Assembly (NCBI GenBank): GCA_037447655.1 | Contig: JBBHKE010003541.1 | Location: 135,339-176,549, forward strand | Length of the DNA stretch: 41,211 nt | Source: Zygnema cylindricum | Lineage: Eukaryota > Streptophyta > Zygnematophyceae > Zygnematales > Zygnemataceae | Reading direction: 5' to 3' | Part shown: positions 1 to 11,690 of the stretch, in pieces | Position numbering within the stretch: the stretch's first letter is position 1 | How the letters are laid out: every line of letters starts with the position of its first letter | Position numbers and translations under genes: made by a program | The notes under the pieces: model-generated | Told to the model about the DNA's origin: nothing | Database searches by the model: none | The model's input: only the letters and a program-made list of their open reading frames with translations

Positions 1-640
1 ATAAGTTAAGTTTGTTGTACAGGACTGTCATAGCCTATACCCACCGGAGCATTTGTAACTTTTTTCAGATTCCGATGATTTTCCGAAAAGTCATCGGAAA
101 ACGGGTGTTGTTCACACCAAAATTTTGGGACGGAGCTCCGATTGAAGGTGTCACGTGACACGTTACACGCTTCGACGTCATCAAACATAGGCTCGAAAAC
201 AACCCTGCAGTTTTTCAAATTTACTAAAGCGTCCGCCTTTTCCCTTCCGCCCCCCTGTTCTCTTCTGCACCATCGCTAAAGTACAGCTCTTCCTTCCCGT
301 CACCTGTCCATTTCATTTGGACCCTCCATTCTATTTGGTCCCTCCTATCGACCAGTACGGTTTTTTTGTTCTTCCTCCTTTGTCTACAATTAACTCCAAT
401 CTGGTTACAATCACTATGCATCTTTTTTAAAACATTTTTTAGGGTTTCAAACTAAGCAACGTTAATTCTTTTGATCTAATATTCCTTAATCCGTTTTAAG
501 GACATTTGGAAAAACACTTTGCGGGCTACAAGGTATGTAATTCCTGGATCATAATGTGCCGTTTAACTATAAAACATGTTATCTTAAAAAAACACCAACC
601 ATAATTAATATCCTAACTTAGTAGAATGAAGTTATTTAAA
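1..640. other. unassigned sequence at window edge
   Basis: I see no recognisable gene. Two short minus-strand open frames (421 to 224 and 218 to 6) lie almost back to back, but neither resembles a family I know and neither has visible splice sites or repeats. They could be decayed coding sequence or chance. The composition becomes AT-rich after about 430. Confidence 0.3.
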
Positions 641-1601
641 GATATATCTATGAAGATATATATCTATTACATATGTATATATGTATATAGGTGTATGTAT
701 AATATATATATATATATATATATTATGTATATATATATATATATTTATATATATATTTATATATATATTCTATATATATAAATATTACTATACTATTATG
801 TATTAGTATATATTACTCTATCTAACAAATAGTTGTATCAAATAGTGACATATTACTACATTACTTAGAGATAATTAATTTATATTATACAAAAATTCAT
901 ATTTTTAGATAAGAAACTGCAAACTAACTGAGAACTGAAAACAGAAAAATGAAAAACTCAAAACTGCAAATTACTAGTAGTGTGACGGAAAAATAGTGCA
1001 ACAGAAAAATAGTGTGACAGAAACAAAATAGTGAGGCAGAAATAGTGGTGCATATATACATATTTGTATATATATAGATAGATATAAATATATATATATA
1101 GGTATATATATCTATATACCTATATATATAGATATATATATCTATTATATATATATATTTATATATATGTATATTACTGTACTATTATGTATTGGTATAT
1201 ATTACCCTGTCTAACATATAGCTGTATCAGATAGTAACATATTACTATATCACTAAGACAAAATTACTTTATATTATATAATAATTTATATTTTTAGATA
1301 GAAACCTGCAAACTGAGAACTGCAAACTGAGAACTGAAAACTGAAAAATGCAAAACTAAAAACCGAAAACCCAGAAAAGGAAGCCGTTAACTAGTAATAG
1401 TGTGACAGAAAAATAGTGCAACAGAAAAATAGTGTAGGCAGAAATAGTGCAGTGTATATATGTATATATATATATATATATATTTGTATATATAGATAGA
1501 TAGATATATATATATATATATATATATGTATATTACTATACTATGTATAAGTATATATTACTCTATGTAACAAATAGCTATATCACATAGTAACGTGTTA
1601 C
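641..1601. repeat. AT-rich tandem repeat, about 360-390 bp period, 2+ copies
   Basis: A unit starting with TATTACTATACTATTATG is seen near 783, again near 1171 and again near 1530. Each unit has a TA/GATA microsatellite, a block of CTGCAAACTGAGAACTG-type words and a block of AATAGTGTGACAGAAA-type words. The third copy is cut after about 70 bp, exactly where the minus-strand LTR begins at 1602. TA microsatellites fill about 658-780, 1060-1165 and 1455-1530. It has no coding potential. Confidence 0.8.
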
Positions 1602-2348
1602 TGAAAGGATCTTTACAATAATAAACTTAGTGCAAATGCCAGCGGAAGCATAAATGAATAAAAAACACACAAGAGAAAGATTACCCCAAGGAAGCAAATA
1701 TATTCCACGAAGAATTTTTCTTACATAATTTTCTGAAACCCTCAAAACCCTCTCACTTCTAACTCCACTTAATGATATAGAAGATACTCTTCACTACCCT
1801 CCTCTAACTCCTCAAGAAACTTCACAAAGCTATCAAACTCCCTCAACTCCTTGAACTCCTTCATAACCTACAAAGAGGATCAACTCTCGCCAAATTGATA
1901 AGAACCTCTCTCTCACTACGCCTCAATATACTCCTTCAAACGTCACGTAACAATACCACGGTACACGATTAGAAACGCGTAAGAGTCAACGTGGTGAAAA
2001 CATCCGACCGACAACTGCAAGCCGACTTGAACTACACGGTACGACATGAGAAGTCAAGTCAACCACGAACCGACTTGAACCACACGGTACAACTAGAACT
2101 TACGTGAACCGAAACGACCAAACAATTTCCACGTCACTTCAATAGTACGACTAGAACTCGCGTGAAACGAAACGAACAAACAGTTTCTACGTCTCTTCAA
2201 ATATCCAGCGACGAATCTACGTCACTTCAAATATCTTTCTACGTCACTTCAAATATCTAGCGACGAGACTACTTCGTCGCTGGTCGTCGCTACTTTAGCT
2301 ACGAGAATGTCTCGTCGCTAAATGAGTTCTCAGTACTAAATCCTAACA
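1602..2348 (-). repeat. LTR, left copy of element H (3' LTR polarity)
   Basis: On the minus strand this 747-bp block begins TGTTAGGATTTAGTACTGAG and ends GATCCTTTCA, so it is bounded by TG...CA. It matches 12816-13580 almost base for base. Its first ~110 bp also match the LTRs of element A (14286 and 25645), so H and A belong to related copia lineages. A GCGACGA/TCGTCGC inverted repeat lies in the U3 part, near 2258-2283. Confidence 0.88.
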
Positions 2349-2361
2349 TTCCCCCTCTTAC
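2349..2361 (-). other. polypurine tract of element H
   Basis: Read on the minus strand it is GTAAGAGGGGGAA directly abutting the LTR's TGTTAGG. This matches the tract ATAAGAGGGGGAA before the 3' LTR of element A (25632-25644). It fixes the left LTR as a 3' LTR. Confidence 0.8.
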
Positions 2362-2432
2362 TGAGACACTCAAAGCCCCCTCTTACTCCATGCCTACTAA
2401 TTTCTTTCACATTTCAAATGTACGCCGCAACC
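2349..2432 (-). pseudogene. pol C-terminal and 3' untranslated remnant of element H
   Basis: Read on the minus strand, this segment aligns with the end of element A upstream of its 3' LTR (about 25561-25644), including the shared words GGCATGGAGTAA and CTTTGAGT. In A this is the last dozen or so pol codons and the short 3' untranslated stretch. The similarity stops abruptly at about 2432, so pol has been cut off here and replaced by unrelated sequence. Confidence 0.65.
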
Positions 2433-2665
2433 CAAAAACAAATCTACTCCTCGAAACAGAACAAAGACCACTACGATCACTATGACACAAAACCGTACAG
2501 TGACCGTGGCTCTCCGTACATACACTTCAAATAAGACAAAACACAAATAACTCCGACACTTAAAATCAAACTTAAACTAAGCGTACAATGGTTGCTACGC
2601 TGCCAACCGACGCTAAAATAAATCCCACAATGTAAAACTTAACAATCCCCTTCTCAATGTGGGAA
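2433..2665 (-). repeat. possible end of another copia LTR with its polypurine tract
   Basis: Around 2639-2665 the plus strand reads AACAATCCCC, then a 16-base stretch ending GCCAA. It aligns with 21 of 26 bases at the PPT/3' LTR junction of element C (27927-27953). That suggests a second minus-strand LTR whose U3 end lies near 2643, with its interior to the right. The rest of this putative LTR (2433-2642) does not match C well, so the family differs or the LTR is truncated. Confidence 0.35.
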
Positions 2666-4303
2666 TTGCCAACCACCACTTCAACTCCAAAATAACGTAA
2701 ACGAACTTACACAAAACAACAAAAGACAAGCTAGACGACCACGCGACAAACACGCTACAGCCGATTATAAATTTGAGTCTAACATTAACTTTATCTGTTA
2801 AGTATCTTGACGCATACTTCACTGTTGACGATTTTATCTTTGTTTTACCTCAAAAACTTTGAAGACCATCCTTGTTTGGCGCTACACCATTTATTTTGGC
2901 ATAAGATTTTTGATTGAGCGATGGGACCATTGGCCCATCAACGATCCCAATTTTAAAGTTTATACCATTATGTTAGTTTAACTTTGGGTACGATGACACC
3001 TACCATTACCTCCCCTGTTTATGTCGGCAAATTCCTATTTTTGTCCAAAATCCCAAAAGTGAATAAAGGCTTACTAATATTACACAGGCCCCTCTCTAGC
3101 CTCTCGCATTGTTGGCAATAACTTTGAAGCACAACAATGCATATAAGAAATAAACTACCTGCCATTGAATTTTGGAGACATATTAAACGTGTTACCTCTC
3201 ACTCAATTGTGCACTCACTAACGGTCATATTAAAGGCGGGGGTTTGTGCGTGTCGGCCATCGATGCCAACTTTTTTGTAACCCTCTCATTTACGCTTGAT
3301 ATTTTATGTGTGCTCTACTTTAACGTCGCGCCCTTCGTTTTTAGGGAACTTATCTTTCACCTACATGGCCACTATAGCACTACCTACTATCTACAACATA
3401 TTATCAACTCTTTCAATAAATGCTTGACATAAGATGCCCTTGGTTTGACATAAGGATTTGTTCACATTAAGAACCTCGCGAGGTATTTTACTATATTAGT
3501 TTGCCGTCACCACCTAATAATGATGACATCTAACCTCGAACATAAGCCTTTCTTCTCGAATGCCGCACGATCCCTAATTTACATATTTTTTGCAAAAAAG
3601 ATTTGCAATCAATTGTGGTTCCAGTGTCCACGTCGAATATCCTACAACGTACCGAACAACCGGCCAATCATGCGACCAGCCAAACCAGTTACGCATCCCT
3701 AGAATGGCGTCACCCGCAGAAAAGCGAAACGTGCTTAAAGTAGATATTTTCTTATCGGAACGGTATCCACGTACGACATTAACGGAGCCCTCCAGCAAGT
3801 TGCGTCCGCTGACATTATCTGCGGTTTAAAAAGCGGTTATTTAACCGAACTGTCCAACAGGATACCGATTCGCTCTGTTTTTTGGCAGCTTTTATCAACC
3901 CTAATAAGTTACAGTACCGTGGTCTAAAGTTATGCAGACAAAACTAAAAAAATAGCCAGAGTATTTACTATTTACTGTTCTTATAATTTAATACCACTGC
4001 TCTATGATTGACATGACAATGTCGTATATGGTTTCCTCGTGGTTTTTTGTAAGCAGGAAAATGAGAATACAGAATATAGCCATATACCTTACTATCCATT
4101 CTAAATATGAACTAGTCCTTCCGGCCGCCACGGTACAGTACTCGCAAAAATACAGATTAGCTGACTTCAACGCTACATAACCTTCAAACATGGAAAGCAG
4201 AGTTTAGTTTTACATTCTGGACCGCCGATTGATTAGATCGCCGCCGTTCTTTTTTGTTTGTTTCGTGCGATGCATACACAACACCAAAACGAGATCTTGA
4301 GCG

Positions 4304-4312
4304 TTTATAAGT
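4304..4312 (+). promoter_or_regulatory. candidate TATA box of HAP2
   Basis: TTTATAAGT lies about 270 bp upstream of the HAP2 start codon and ahead of a CT-rich stretch. It is placed sensibly for a long plant leader. The assignment rests on sequence resemblance only. Confidence 0.3.
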
Positions 4313-4452
4313 AAATCGACGGTTGAAACTTCTGGCTGTACCCATGAATGCCTACGATTCTTTCCTTTTTTTGGCGGTTTCTAGCCACCGACCGTTTCCC
4401 TTTTGGGCCGTTATTTACTGTCAGCTACTTGAGGAAATACACGGCCAGCTGT

Positions 4453-4575
4453 TCTCTCTCTCTCTCTCTGTCTAACACTCTCTCTCTCTCTAGCACTCTC
4501 TCTCTAACGCTCTCTCTCCCTCTCTCTCCCTCTTTCCACCTCTCGTTCTCTCCCCCTCATCCTCTCCCCCTCTCT
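4453..4575 (+). repeat. CT-rich microsatellite in the HAP2 leader
   Basis: Imperfect (CT)n with CCCTCT and TCTAAC interruptions runs to within a few bases of the HAP2 start codon at 4580. Pyrimidine-rich leaders of this kind are common in plant 5' untranslated regions. Confidence 0.8.
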
Positions 4576-4579
4576 GAAA

Positions 4580-7500
4580 ATGACCCATTGGCTACCCCTT
4601 ATCATACGATTCACGATCATTTTATATTACTTTTTCAATATTTTTTTTACAAATGCAACTTTCATTTCGAAAAGTGAGCTTACTTCTTGCGTCGTAGAAG
4701 GTGGAAATTCAATAAATGGAAGCTTTTCCCCTTCGACAAATTCGAGTATCGAATGTGCGAAAAAAATCGTCGTCACGATGTCGATTTCAAATGGTCAAGT
4801 ATGATTTTATTTCTGACTTTTTTGTATGCATATTTACATATTTATGTTGTGAAAACATCATTATTGTGGAAGGGAATGCGTGGTTAGTTCCATCCAATGA
4901 TCGAAATTGATTTTCTTGGTACCAATAGTCATTAATGGTTTTTATTTTTATTTTCTAATGTCATTATTGGGTTTTTGGGTTTCTATTATATTATCCAATG
5001 CGCAATGTGTTACTTTTAGAGTAAAATTAAGCAGTCAATTTCTAGTTTTCTTTCTTTAGTATATCTAGTGTCAAATAAAGTTCCCAAGTTTCTAATAGTT
5101 CTCACAATGTCCAAAAATAATATCCAATGTCCACTGTATCATCGTAGTTTTTGATTACCAAAATTTCAAATTAAGTGCATTAATAATAACTATCTGATAC
5201 AAGAGAATCTCAAAGCCAAAAAAAATCACACATACATTAAAAAAACTGGTGATTTATAACTTAGGGAATATGCCAGGGCCTTCAACAACTCATTTAATAA
5301 GCTCAAAAGTCAAAACATATTAAAATATACAGATCGGTTTTCCTCCTTTTTAATTTTTTTTTCGGTATATGCCCATCTTTTTAAAATACTAAGAAACTGT
5401 TCCCTCGACCAAAAGCCAATACCTACCATCCAATATTCCGATTTTGGATGTCAACATATCCCATGTTAAATCCGATACCCAGTTTCCTAAATTTGCTTTC
5501 AATTTCGACATGAACTTAAATGAATTCCAAATTAATGACACAAAAAAACAGAAAATAAGAATAGAAATCTCAGAATGTTTTCCAGTCCTTTACTTTTTGG
5601 CCTCCAGACAGGTGCCACAGAAACCATAGAAGCTGAAGTCAGCACAGTGACAAATGTCACAGGCGGTACGGAAAATCTTCAAGTACCGTACCGCGTTGTC
5701 GTCACAAAAACACCCGTATACGCGCTTTACCCTCTCACTTACCTCCAGGTAATTCACCAGTTTTTGCGATGATTCTTTGAAAACAAGTTTTATGAAAGAA
5801 TATGCATTGACATAAAAGTAAATAATTGTCCCATTTCTGTAACATTTTTCCACCGTAAATGTCTAAATGAGTATGGAAGACATGGATGACACAGCTTCCT
5901 TTGCGTGTAAAATTATCTGTTTCGATGTTGTTATTCCATAAAAGATATTTTACATTTTAATAATAGTGACAGCCGAATCGATCATAATGCATTAAATAGC
6001 TAAGTAAATTCTAGATAAAAATATTTAAGGCAAGCCATCCCTGATTGATAGAAAGCTACCAAAATCGTTATTATCTCCGACAGACTCATTTTACAACATT
6101 GGTATCCAGAAAACAAAATAATGGGTTAAAATAAAAAAGGTTTCTCCAATGACAGTGTAGACTTTCTTCCAGCATTAAAAAAAAAAAAAAAAAGCATCGA
6201 CAGAATAGTATCCACTCTATTAACACAATTAAGAAAATGTTGACCAAGTTTCTAATAAAAGTTGTCCATAAACTATTTATATTTTGGAGTTTCAGACAAT
6301 CAATGGTCGGCCGTACGAAATCGAAATCAGTACATCTCACTGCAAAAGTGGAAGTTCAGAGAGTAATCCCACTTGTGGATGGGTCTTGACGAGAATGATC
6401 ACGGGTTTATCTGTCAGCTGGGTGCCTTATTATCAAATTCCTTTTCCTTATCCGGTTGCTGATCTGATCGATTGCCTGGCAGCCGATGCTTTTGCCGGAT
6501 TATTTTCTTTCGGGTCTGCAGTCGACGATACCGACCAATGATAACCGATCTTCAAAAGATCGATCGATCTGACTGTAATTTATGGAATCAAGGTAAATAG
6601 TTTTGAATTTATGAAGTTTTCTGCAGATAATAAAGAAGGCAAAAGCTTGTTTTGAACTTGATTTTAGATAAGAAGTAGAAATGTGTGACATCTGGATGGT
6701 TTGTTTTTTTTCCATTAGGGTTTCCATTCTTTATAATGTGGACTGGTATTCTTTTCCGAGCAGTGTTATTTATATAAATGTATTTTTATTTGCCTTGCGT
6801 AATAAAGCTAAGTATACATTTCGGTTATTCAATATATTTATTAAATTTGTGGGACAATATGTGAGTTGATGTTAACTTGTTCTTGAGATATTGCCCGGCT
6901 CTTTAAGTTTTTTTTGAAGTTCCCTCGGTTTTCGGATTTCTTATGTATTTTTTGATTTTTTTCAAAGGTCTGAACTAAGATACGGGTGGGTAGTACATTT
7001 ATTTAATTTTTTCCATTCCAATGCTACATTTGGTTGTCAAAAACTAAAGGTCAAAAGATATTTTTTTTTTACTTTTATTCTTCCAACTTGACAGGATTGT
7101 ACCTTGGAGGAGTTCCTGCAAGTGCTCATTGCCTCCGATTTAATCAAACCTGGTGATCTCCTCTCTCACAGGTGATAGTTTCTTGGGGAAGTTAAATTTT
7201 TAAGTTCCAATCTTTTTGTGTTGAATATCAATGATTTGACGTTCAATGCTGGTTTTTTTTTTATTTGATCATTCAATATGCAATCACGAGTTTAAATGTC
7301 CAATGCAAGTTTTTGTAATGTCTAATGTCGGATTTTCAATGTCTAATATCAGGATTTCTAATGTCCAGCGACACTGTTTTTAATGACTATTATCCGGTTT
7401 TTTTTGTCTAATGGTAATTATTTTAACGTGTAGTGTTTGGTTTTTGATGTCCAATGGCGATTTATTTATTGTTCAACGTCAGATTTCTTGGGCCAATATC

Positions 7501-10500
7501 GGTTTTCCAATGTCGAATGGCAATACTTTTAATTTCAGAAATTTAGATTGGTTTTTAATCTCAGGATTGGTCCAGGGGCATATAATTTTTGTTAATCGCA
7601 AAGCACAAAGCAAAACAAAGAAAACTAATTGTGCTAAAAGCAAACAACACATATACTGCCATTAAGATAGAAAGGCAAATACACACTGCGGGTAAAATTT
7701 CAGGTCTTATTAAAAAGAGTTGTTGAATATCCGGTTTTTGATAGGGAATCTCAAACTAGAATGCTATCTGCTGGGTTTTTAAGGGTGTTCAATGTTTGAT
7801 TTTTGTTCTTCAATTTTTGATTTTTTTTTGTAGTTTTGGATTTTGAGAGTAAGAAAATAGATACTGGATACTAACTAGCAATACCGTTTTTATTTATAAA
7901 ATTTAATTCTAGTTACCTATTTTTGGTCAATACCATTAACTTTAATATGTCAATTTCAGGTATTCGACATTTAGAGTTGGTTCAGGGACTCTCGATTTTC
8001 AACTTCAAATCAAAATCATAAAAGGATCTTCTGAGGAAGGAAGTCAGGTTTTTTTCACCTACTTTTTTTTTTTTTTTACTGTATCCCTTAAGGAATAAGG
8101 ACACAATCCTGAGGATATTTTTGGCAAATTTTGTTCCACAAGAAGCTGTTCAGCTGATTTTGGATTCCCTCTGCCAGTGTGAATTTCTGAAAAAATAACT
8201 TGTTTTATATGTTTGTTACAAGAATTTTTTTTATAAACATTCTGTCGGGAATCTCGATGTGAACAGAAAGTTTATTGCCGGTTTATGAATTAAAATTCGA
8301 TGTTTCTATCAAATCCATGCCGCCAACACATCCTCGTTATTTTAAACCATTTCCATTTTCCATTGGGATGAACTCCAAAACAAACCCAATTTTCAATCAA
8401 GAGTAAACCAATGTCAGTGTTAGATGCTGAATCTTGATTAGATCGATTCTAATTAAAAGAAATAAAATTGAAACTAGAAGCGAAATGGAAATGGGAATGG
8501 GAATAAGAAGCGGGAAATGTGAAATGGAAAATGCGAATGGGGAAGGGGAAAAGAAATGGAAAGGGGAAGGACGGGGGAAGGGGGAAGGGTGAAGGAACCG
8601 GGAATAGGGCAATTCGGGAATTCGGGAATTCGGGGGGTTCCGGGAATAGGAGAACAGGGACCAGGAATCAGAAATTAGGAAGTAGGAATTAGAAAGGAGG
8701 GAAAAGAAATTAGGAATTAAGAATTTGAAATTGAATTGGAACCAAAATTGGAATCGGAAATTGAATCCAAAATTTTGTATATTTGATTTTTCAATACAGG
8801 AAATACTGATAGTGGGCCCCACCAGACCGATAGCCCTAAATTCTCAAAAAACGTTATCCGCCACTTTACTTGGTGACTTCATGTCTTATACTCAACTTCC
8901 AGTCTTAACTTCAAAATTTATCTCTATTCCCCAAGTTTCTGGTTCGACAACCGGAGAAATAGTCGACAATGTTACACGTACGGCTTTCATTTTATTTTCC
9001 TTTATCTTTTTGTTCTTTTTGATTTTCTCTCCTTTAAGCGGAAACAGCTAAAAGATAAAAAAACATAAAGTAGTATGTACAGCAGATGTTTTGATGTTTG
9101 GGTTTGAAAAAAAGTTTCGTTTTTGATATCACACTTTTTACTTTCTCGATTTCATTTTCGGTTTTTGGAGCTCCACGTCAATCAAAAAGTTGTGAGGAAA
9201 TTTGGAAAACCAGGATTTGCTTTTTGATTTTTTTCGACCTTTTGGAAGAGGGAATTTTCATAAAGATCAGGAAAGTTGTGTTGATTGGAAAATAAACTCT
9301 TTAAATTGTAGTCTATTATAGTTTTCCAGACAAAAAAGTTCAAATCCACACTATTTAAGATTTCGTAGAAAGTCAAAAACATAAGGCGTTGGTTAGAAGG
9401 TCAATTCCAGCTTCTGGAAAATACAAAAGAAGATTAATACTGAAAAAAAAAATGTAAAATCGCACAAAACTTCATTTTTTTTTTATCAACATTAGACAAA
9501 TCCCAACAGCTAATTTTACCAGCAAATGATTCTTAGGGTTTACTTTTTGAAATCAAAAGGATTGTAAAATCTAGAAATTGCTGCAAATTTGTGCTCTCAA
9601 AAGATAATAAAGAACATAAAAAACCTCCCTAAAAAACCATCCCAAAAAGACCCTCAAAAACTTACATTCATTTATCTCTCCCCTCTTCCCTTCTTTCACT
9701 CACTTATCTACTTAATTACTTTTAAAATATTTTATTCAGAATGGTTACTTCTCGATAATTCCCTTTACTCTTTAAACGGTCTCGAATGCAATAAAATCGG
9801 ATCGAGTTTTCAGGCGTTTAATTTCGAACCCGACAGATGTCACAAATTCGTCGGATCATGTCTTCGGAACCAGATACTGGATTTTGCGGAGGTGAGAGGG
9901 AGAGGGAGAGGGAGAGGGAGAGAAAGAGGGGCAGAGGGAGGTAGGAGGAGAGATAGGGGAAGCGTGAGAGGGAGGGATAGTAAGCGAAAAATCTCCATAT
10001 ACACTCATTTTCATAACAAACTCTGTTTCTAAGTTTCCCACTTTGTTTCCGCTTTTGTTTTGGTGTAATTTTTAAATATTTCATTTCCGATTTCTGAGTA
10101 ATGGTGTAAAAATTTGCTCCATTTCCAATTTTTGTTTGTTGTTGTTGTTGTTTCCTTTTTTTTTGTTGTTCTTTTGTTTTGTTTTATTTCCTTTTTTTAT
10201 TTTTAAAGGTAGACTCTGCTAGAATGGCCCAAGGTCTTTCTCCTCTTTATTCGATTTCTGCTTTGGGAGGAGTTGTGCCGGTCAGTACTGTAAGTTATTT
10301 TTTTTTTTTAAGCTTTTTTATTTATTTTTTTATGTTGCTTTTATTTCTCAAATGGAATTAAAAATTCCCATGTTGTGTTCATATTTCAGAGGATTCATTA
10401 TTTCTCACCATATTAAGTGTGGAATATAAGGTAGCATAATGTTTGCTCTCCGAAAATAATATGTATTTTTCTCCTTTTTACGGAAGGCGGTTGTTGTACC

Positions 10501-11411
10501 TTTTTTCTTTAGTTTTCGTTGTTTTTTTGTTTCTTTTTTTTGGGTTGCTGCTTTTAGATTTTATCTTTGTGGTGTCTCCTTTTCCCCTACTTTTCTTTTC
10601 CTTTCCTTTTACTGGTTTTTTACTTTTTCCTTTTTTTTTCCCTTTATTTATTGTTTTTCTTTTTCAGGGAAATGGTAAATATAGTGTGGCTCTAGTTGTG
10701 ACTCAAATTTTAAATTCTGTCGTCACTTTGGAGCTTGAAGCCGACGACATCCGATTTTTAATAAATCGGTACTATTTTTTTAAATAATATAATTCATCAT
10801 AAAAACATTAAACCTTCACTTTTAGATTTTGGGGCTCTCCTTCTCATTCTCCCTCTCCCTCTCCCTCTCCCTCTCCATCCCTCTCCCTCTCCCTACTCTC
10901 AAATTTCTTTTTCCAATTTCAGCTTTCTCCTGTCTTAAGAAAAACACATATAACATTAAATAAGTAGATAATAGATTTAAATTTTTTTATCCATTTTGCA
11001 GGATGAAATTGAGATCACATTATTATCAATTTAACATCAAATTGAGTGACACAAAATCTAAACTTCACCTATTTGTTACAATAAACAAAAAAATATTTTT
11101 TATTTGCTTTATTTATATTTCCAGATTCCGAAGGGCTTTTAAATTTAATAAAAAACAGAAGTTTTTTGAAGTTTATAGCAAAATTCAAAAAATCGTTTAA
11201 ACGTGTTTTTGAGCATTTTCAATTGAAGCCTCGCCTCATTCTAAAATCTTGATTTTTTCGTTTTTTTCGATGTCTATTTTGTCTTATTCGAAGGAGTCCT
11301 GGTCTTATTTTGTCTGTTTCTGCGCCGGCATTCGAGGCTCTTTCGGGCGACGGTTTTGTGACAGTTGTCACAAAAAACATCGGATCGATAGTTTCCGATT
11401 TTACAATTACG
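4580..11411 (+). CDS. HAP2: HAP2/GCS1 gamete-fusion protein, ten exons, 3'-truncated, one frameshift
   Basis: HAP2 (GCS1) is the conserved gamete plasma-membrane fusogen. Exons by splice signals and phase: 4580-4798, 5608-5748, 6296-6421 (3' end uncertain, 6454 also fits), 7095-7152, 7960-8047, 8800-8977, 9740-9891, 10209-10289, 10668-10768, 11294-11411. All introns are GT-AG and the phases of exons 4-10 agree. Exon 1 encodes a signal peptide, then SKSELTSC and a second Cys. Exon 2 has TKTPVYALYPLTY; exon 4/5 join AHCLRF to a Trp; exon 7 has the family signature GLECNKIG plus AFN and two Cys; exon 9 has LELEADDI; exon 10 has PAFEAL and VVTKN. These follow plant HAP2 in order. About 420 codons are present against roughly 700 in Arabidopsis. 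The end of the ectodomain, the membrane segment and the tail are absent from this window. Exon 3 must change frame between about 6349 and 6384, so this copy looks like a pseudogene or captured fragment. Confidence 0.9.
4890..5140 (+). repeat. degenerate AATGTCCAATG-type repeats in HAP2 intron 1
   Basis: Words such as CATCCAATG, TAATGTCATTATTGG, AATGTCC and ATCCAATGTCC recur at loose spacing through this part of intron 1. The same vocabulary is denser in intron 4 (7235-7540). The repeats are strongly diverged and non-coding. Confidence 0.45.
6296..6421 (+). pseudogene. HAP2: HAP2 exon 3 with an internal frameshift
   Basis: From 6296 the frame inherited from exon 2 reads through ISTSHCK and a second Cys about 11 residues on. 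The frame that joins exon 4 in phase is a different one. Over 6382-6421 it reads DENDHGFIC, which resembles the D-E-x-G...C stretch at this position in plant HAP2. A one-base deletion or two-base insertion between about 6349 and 6384 reconciles the two. Donor GT at 6422 or 6455 would give the phase exon 4 needs. Confidence 0.55.
7235..7540 (+). repeat. degenerate ~25-27 bp tandem repeat in HAP2 intron 4
   Basis: Units close to TTTTTAATGTCCAATGTCGG recur about ten times with substitutions and small indels. The stretch lies wholly inside intron 4 (7153-7959) and shares its vocabulary with intron 1. Confidence 0.6.
8455..8760 (+). repeat. purine-rich GGAAAT/GGGAAT repeat in HAP2 intron 5
   Basis: Almost pure purine on the plus strand: variations on GGAAATGGGAATGGG, then GGAATTCGGGAATTCGGG and GGAATTAGGAA. 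It sits just before exon 6. The minus-strand open frame it creates is a composition artefact. Confidence 0.75.
9894..9985 (+). repeat. GAGAGG microsatellite directly after the HAP2 exon 7 donor
   Basis: The donor GTGAG of intron 7 runs straight into (GGGAGA)n. The same hexamer, in inverse orientation, forms an intron 9 tract at about 10843-10905 and recurs in repeats R1-R3. Confidence 0.8.
10843..10905 (+). repeat. TCTCCC microsatellite in HAP2 intron 9
   Basis: (CTCTCC)n with a few interruptions, the reverse complement of the hexamer found in intron 7. It lies well clear of both splice sites. Confidence 0.8.
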
Positions 11412-11690
11412 GTAGGGGGAAAAGAAAATCTTAATAAGTGTATAAAGTGAAAAAATAATCGGTGTATTTTCCGATTTCAGAATTATGGTAAGAGAAAAAA
11501 AAAAACACTAGAACTGAAATTATTAGAATTGAGATTAGGATTTACGTAGGACTTGCAACAAAAGCACCTCAAAAAACCCTTAAAAACCCTAAAAAACGTC
11601 ATTAAACAAGGCTGGTTCAAAAAAAAGTTTAGAAACTGGCAGTAGGTCATAAGGTTTCAGAAAAAGGTTAAGGTTGGTGACGACGCTCAC
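11412..11690. other. junction between truncated HAP2 and truncated RING-CH gene
   Basis: After exon 10 a donor GTAGGGGG opens an intron. At 11470-11484 an acceptor-like TTTCCGATTTCAG is followed by AATTATGGTAAGAG and A-rich sequence, with no further HAP2 similarity. The last 60 bp of exon 10 and its donor (about 11393-11425) are partly echoed at 11471-11510, as if a short piece was duplicated. On the minus strand no RING-CH exon 2 (Cys/His-rich) is found here. Both genes therefore lose their 3' parts within about 280 bp. Confidence 0.55.

Larger units (their letters stand above)
2666..4579. other. upstream region of HAP2, no gene recognised
   Basis: About 1.9 kb without a supportable gene. 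Short open frames on both strands (for example 3574-3829 and 3988-4191) overlap one another and match nothing I know. The last part carries the presumed HAP2 promoter and its CT-rich leader. Confidence 0.4.

Noticed and set aside
4348-4677. Plus-strand 109-codon frame over the CT repeat
   Set aside because: It is a Ser-Leu run produced by the microsatellite, in a different frame from the HAP2 start it overlaps.
8397-8822. Minus-strand 141-codon Phe/Ser/Pro-rich frame
   Set aside because: It lies over a purine-rich repeat inside HAP2 intron 5 and has no motif.
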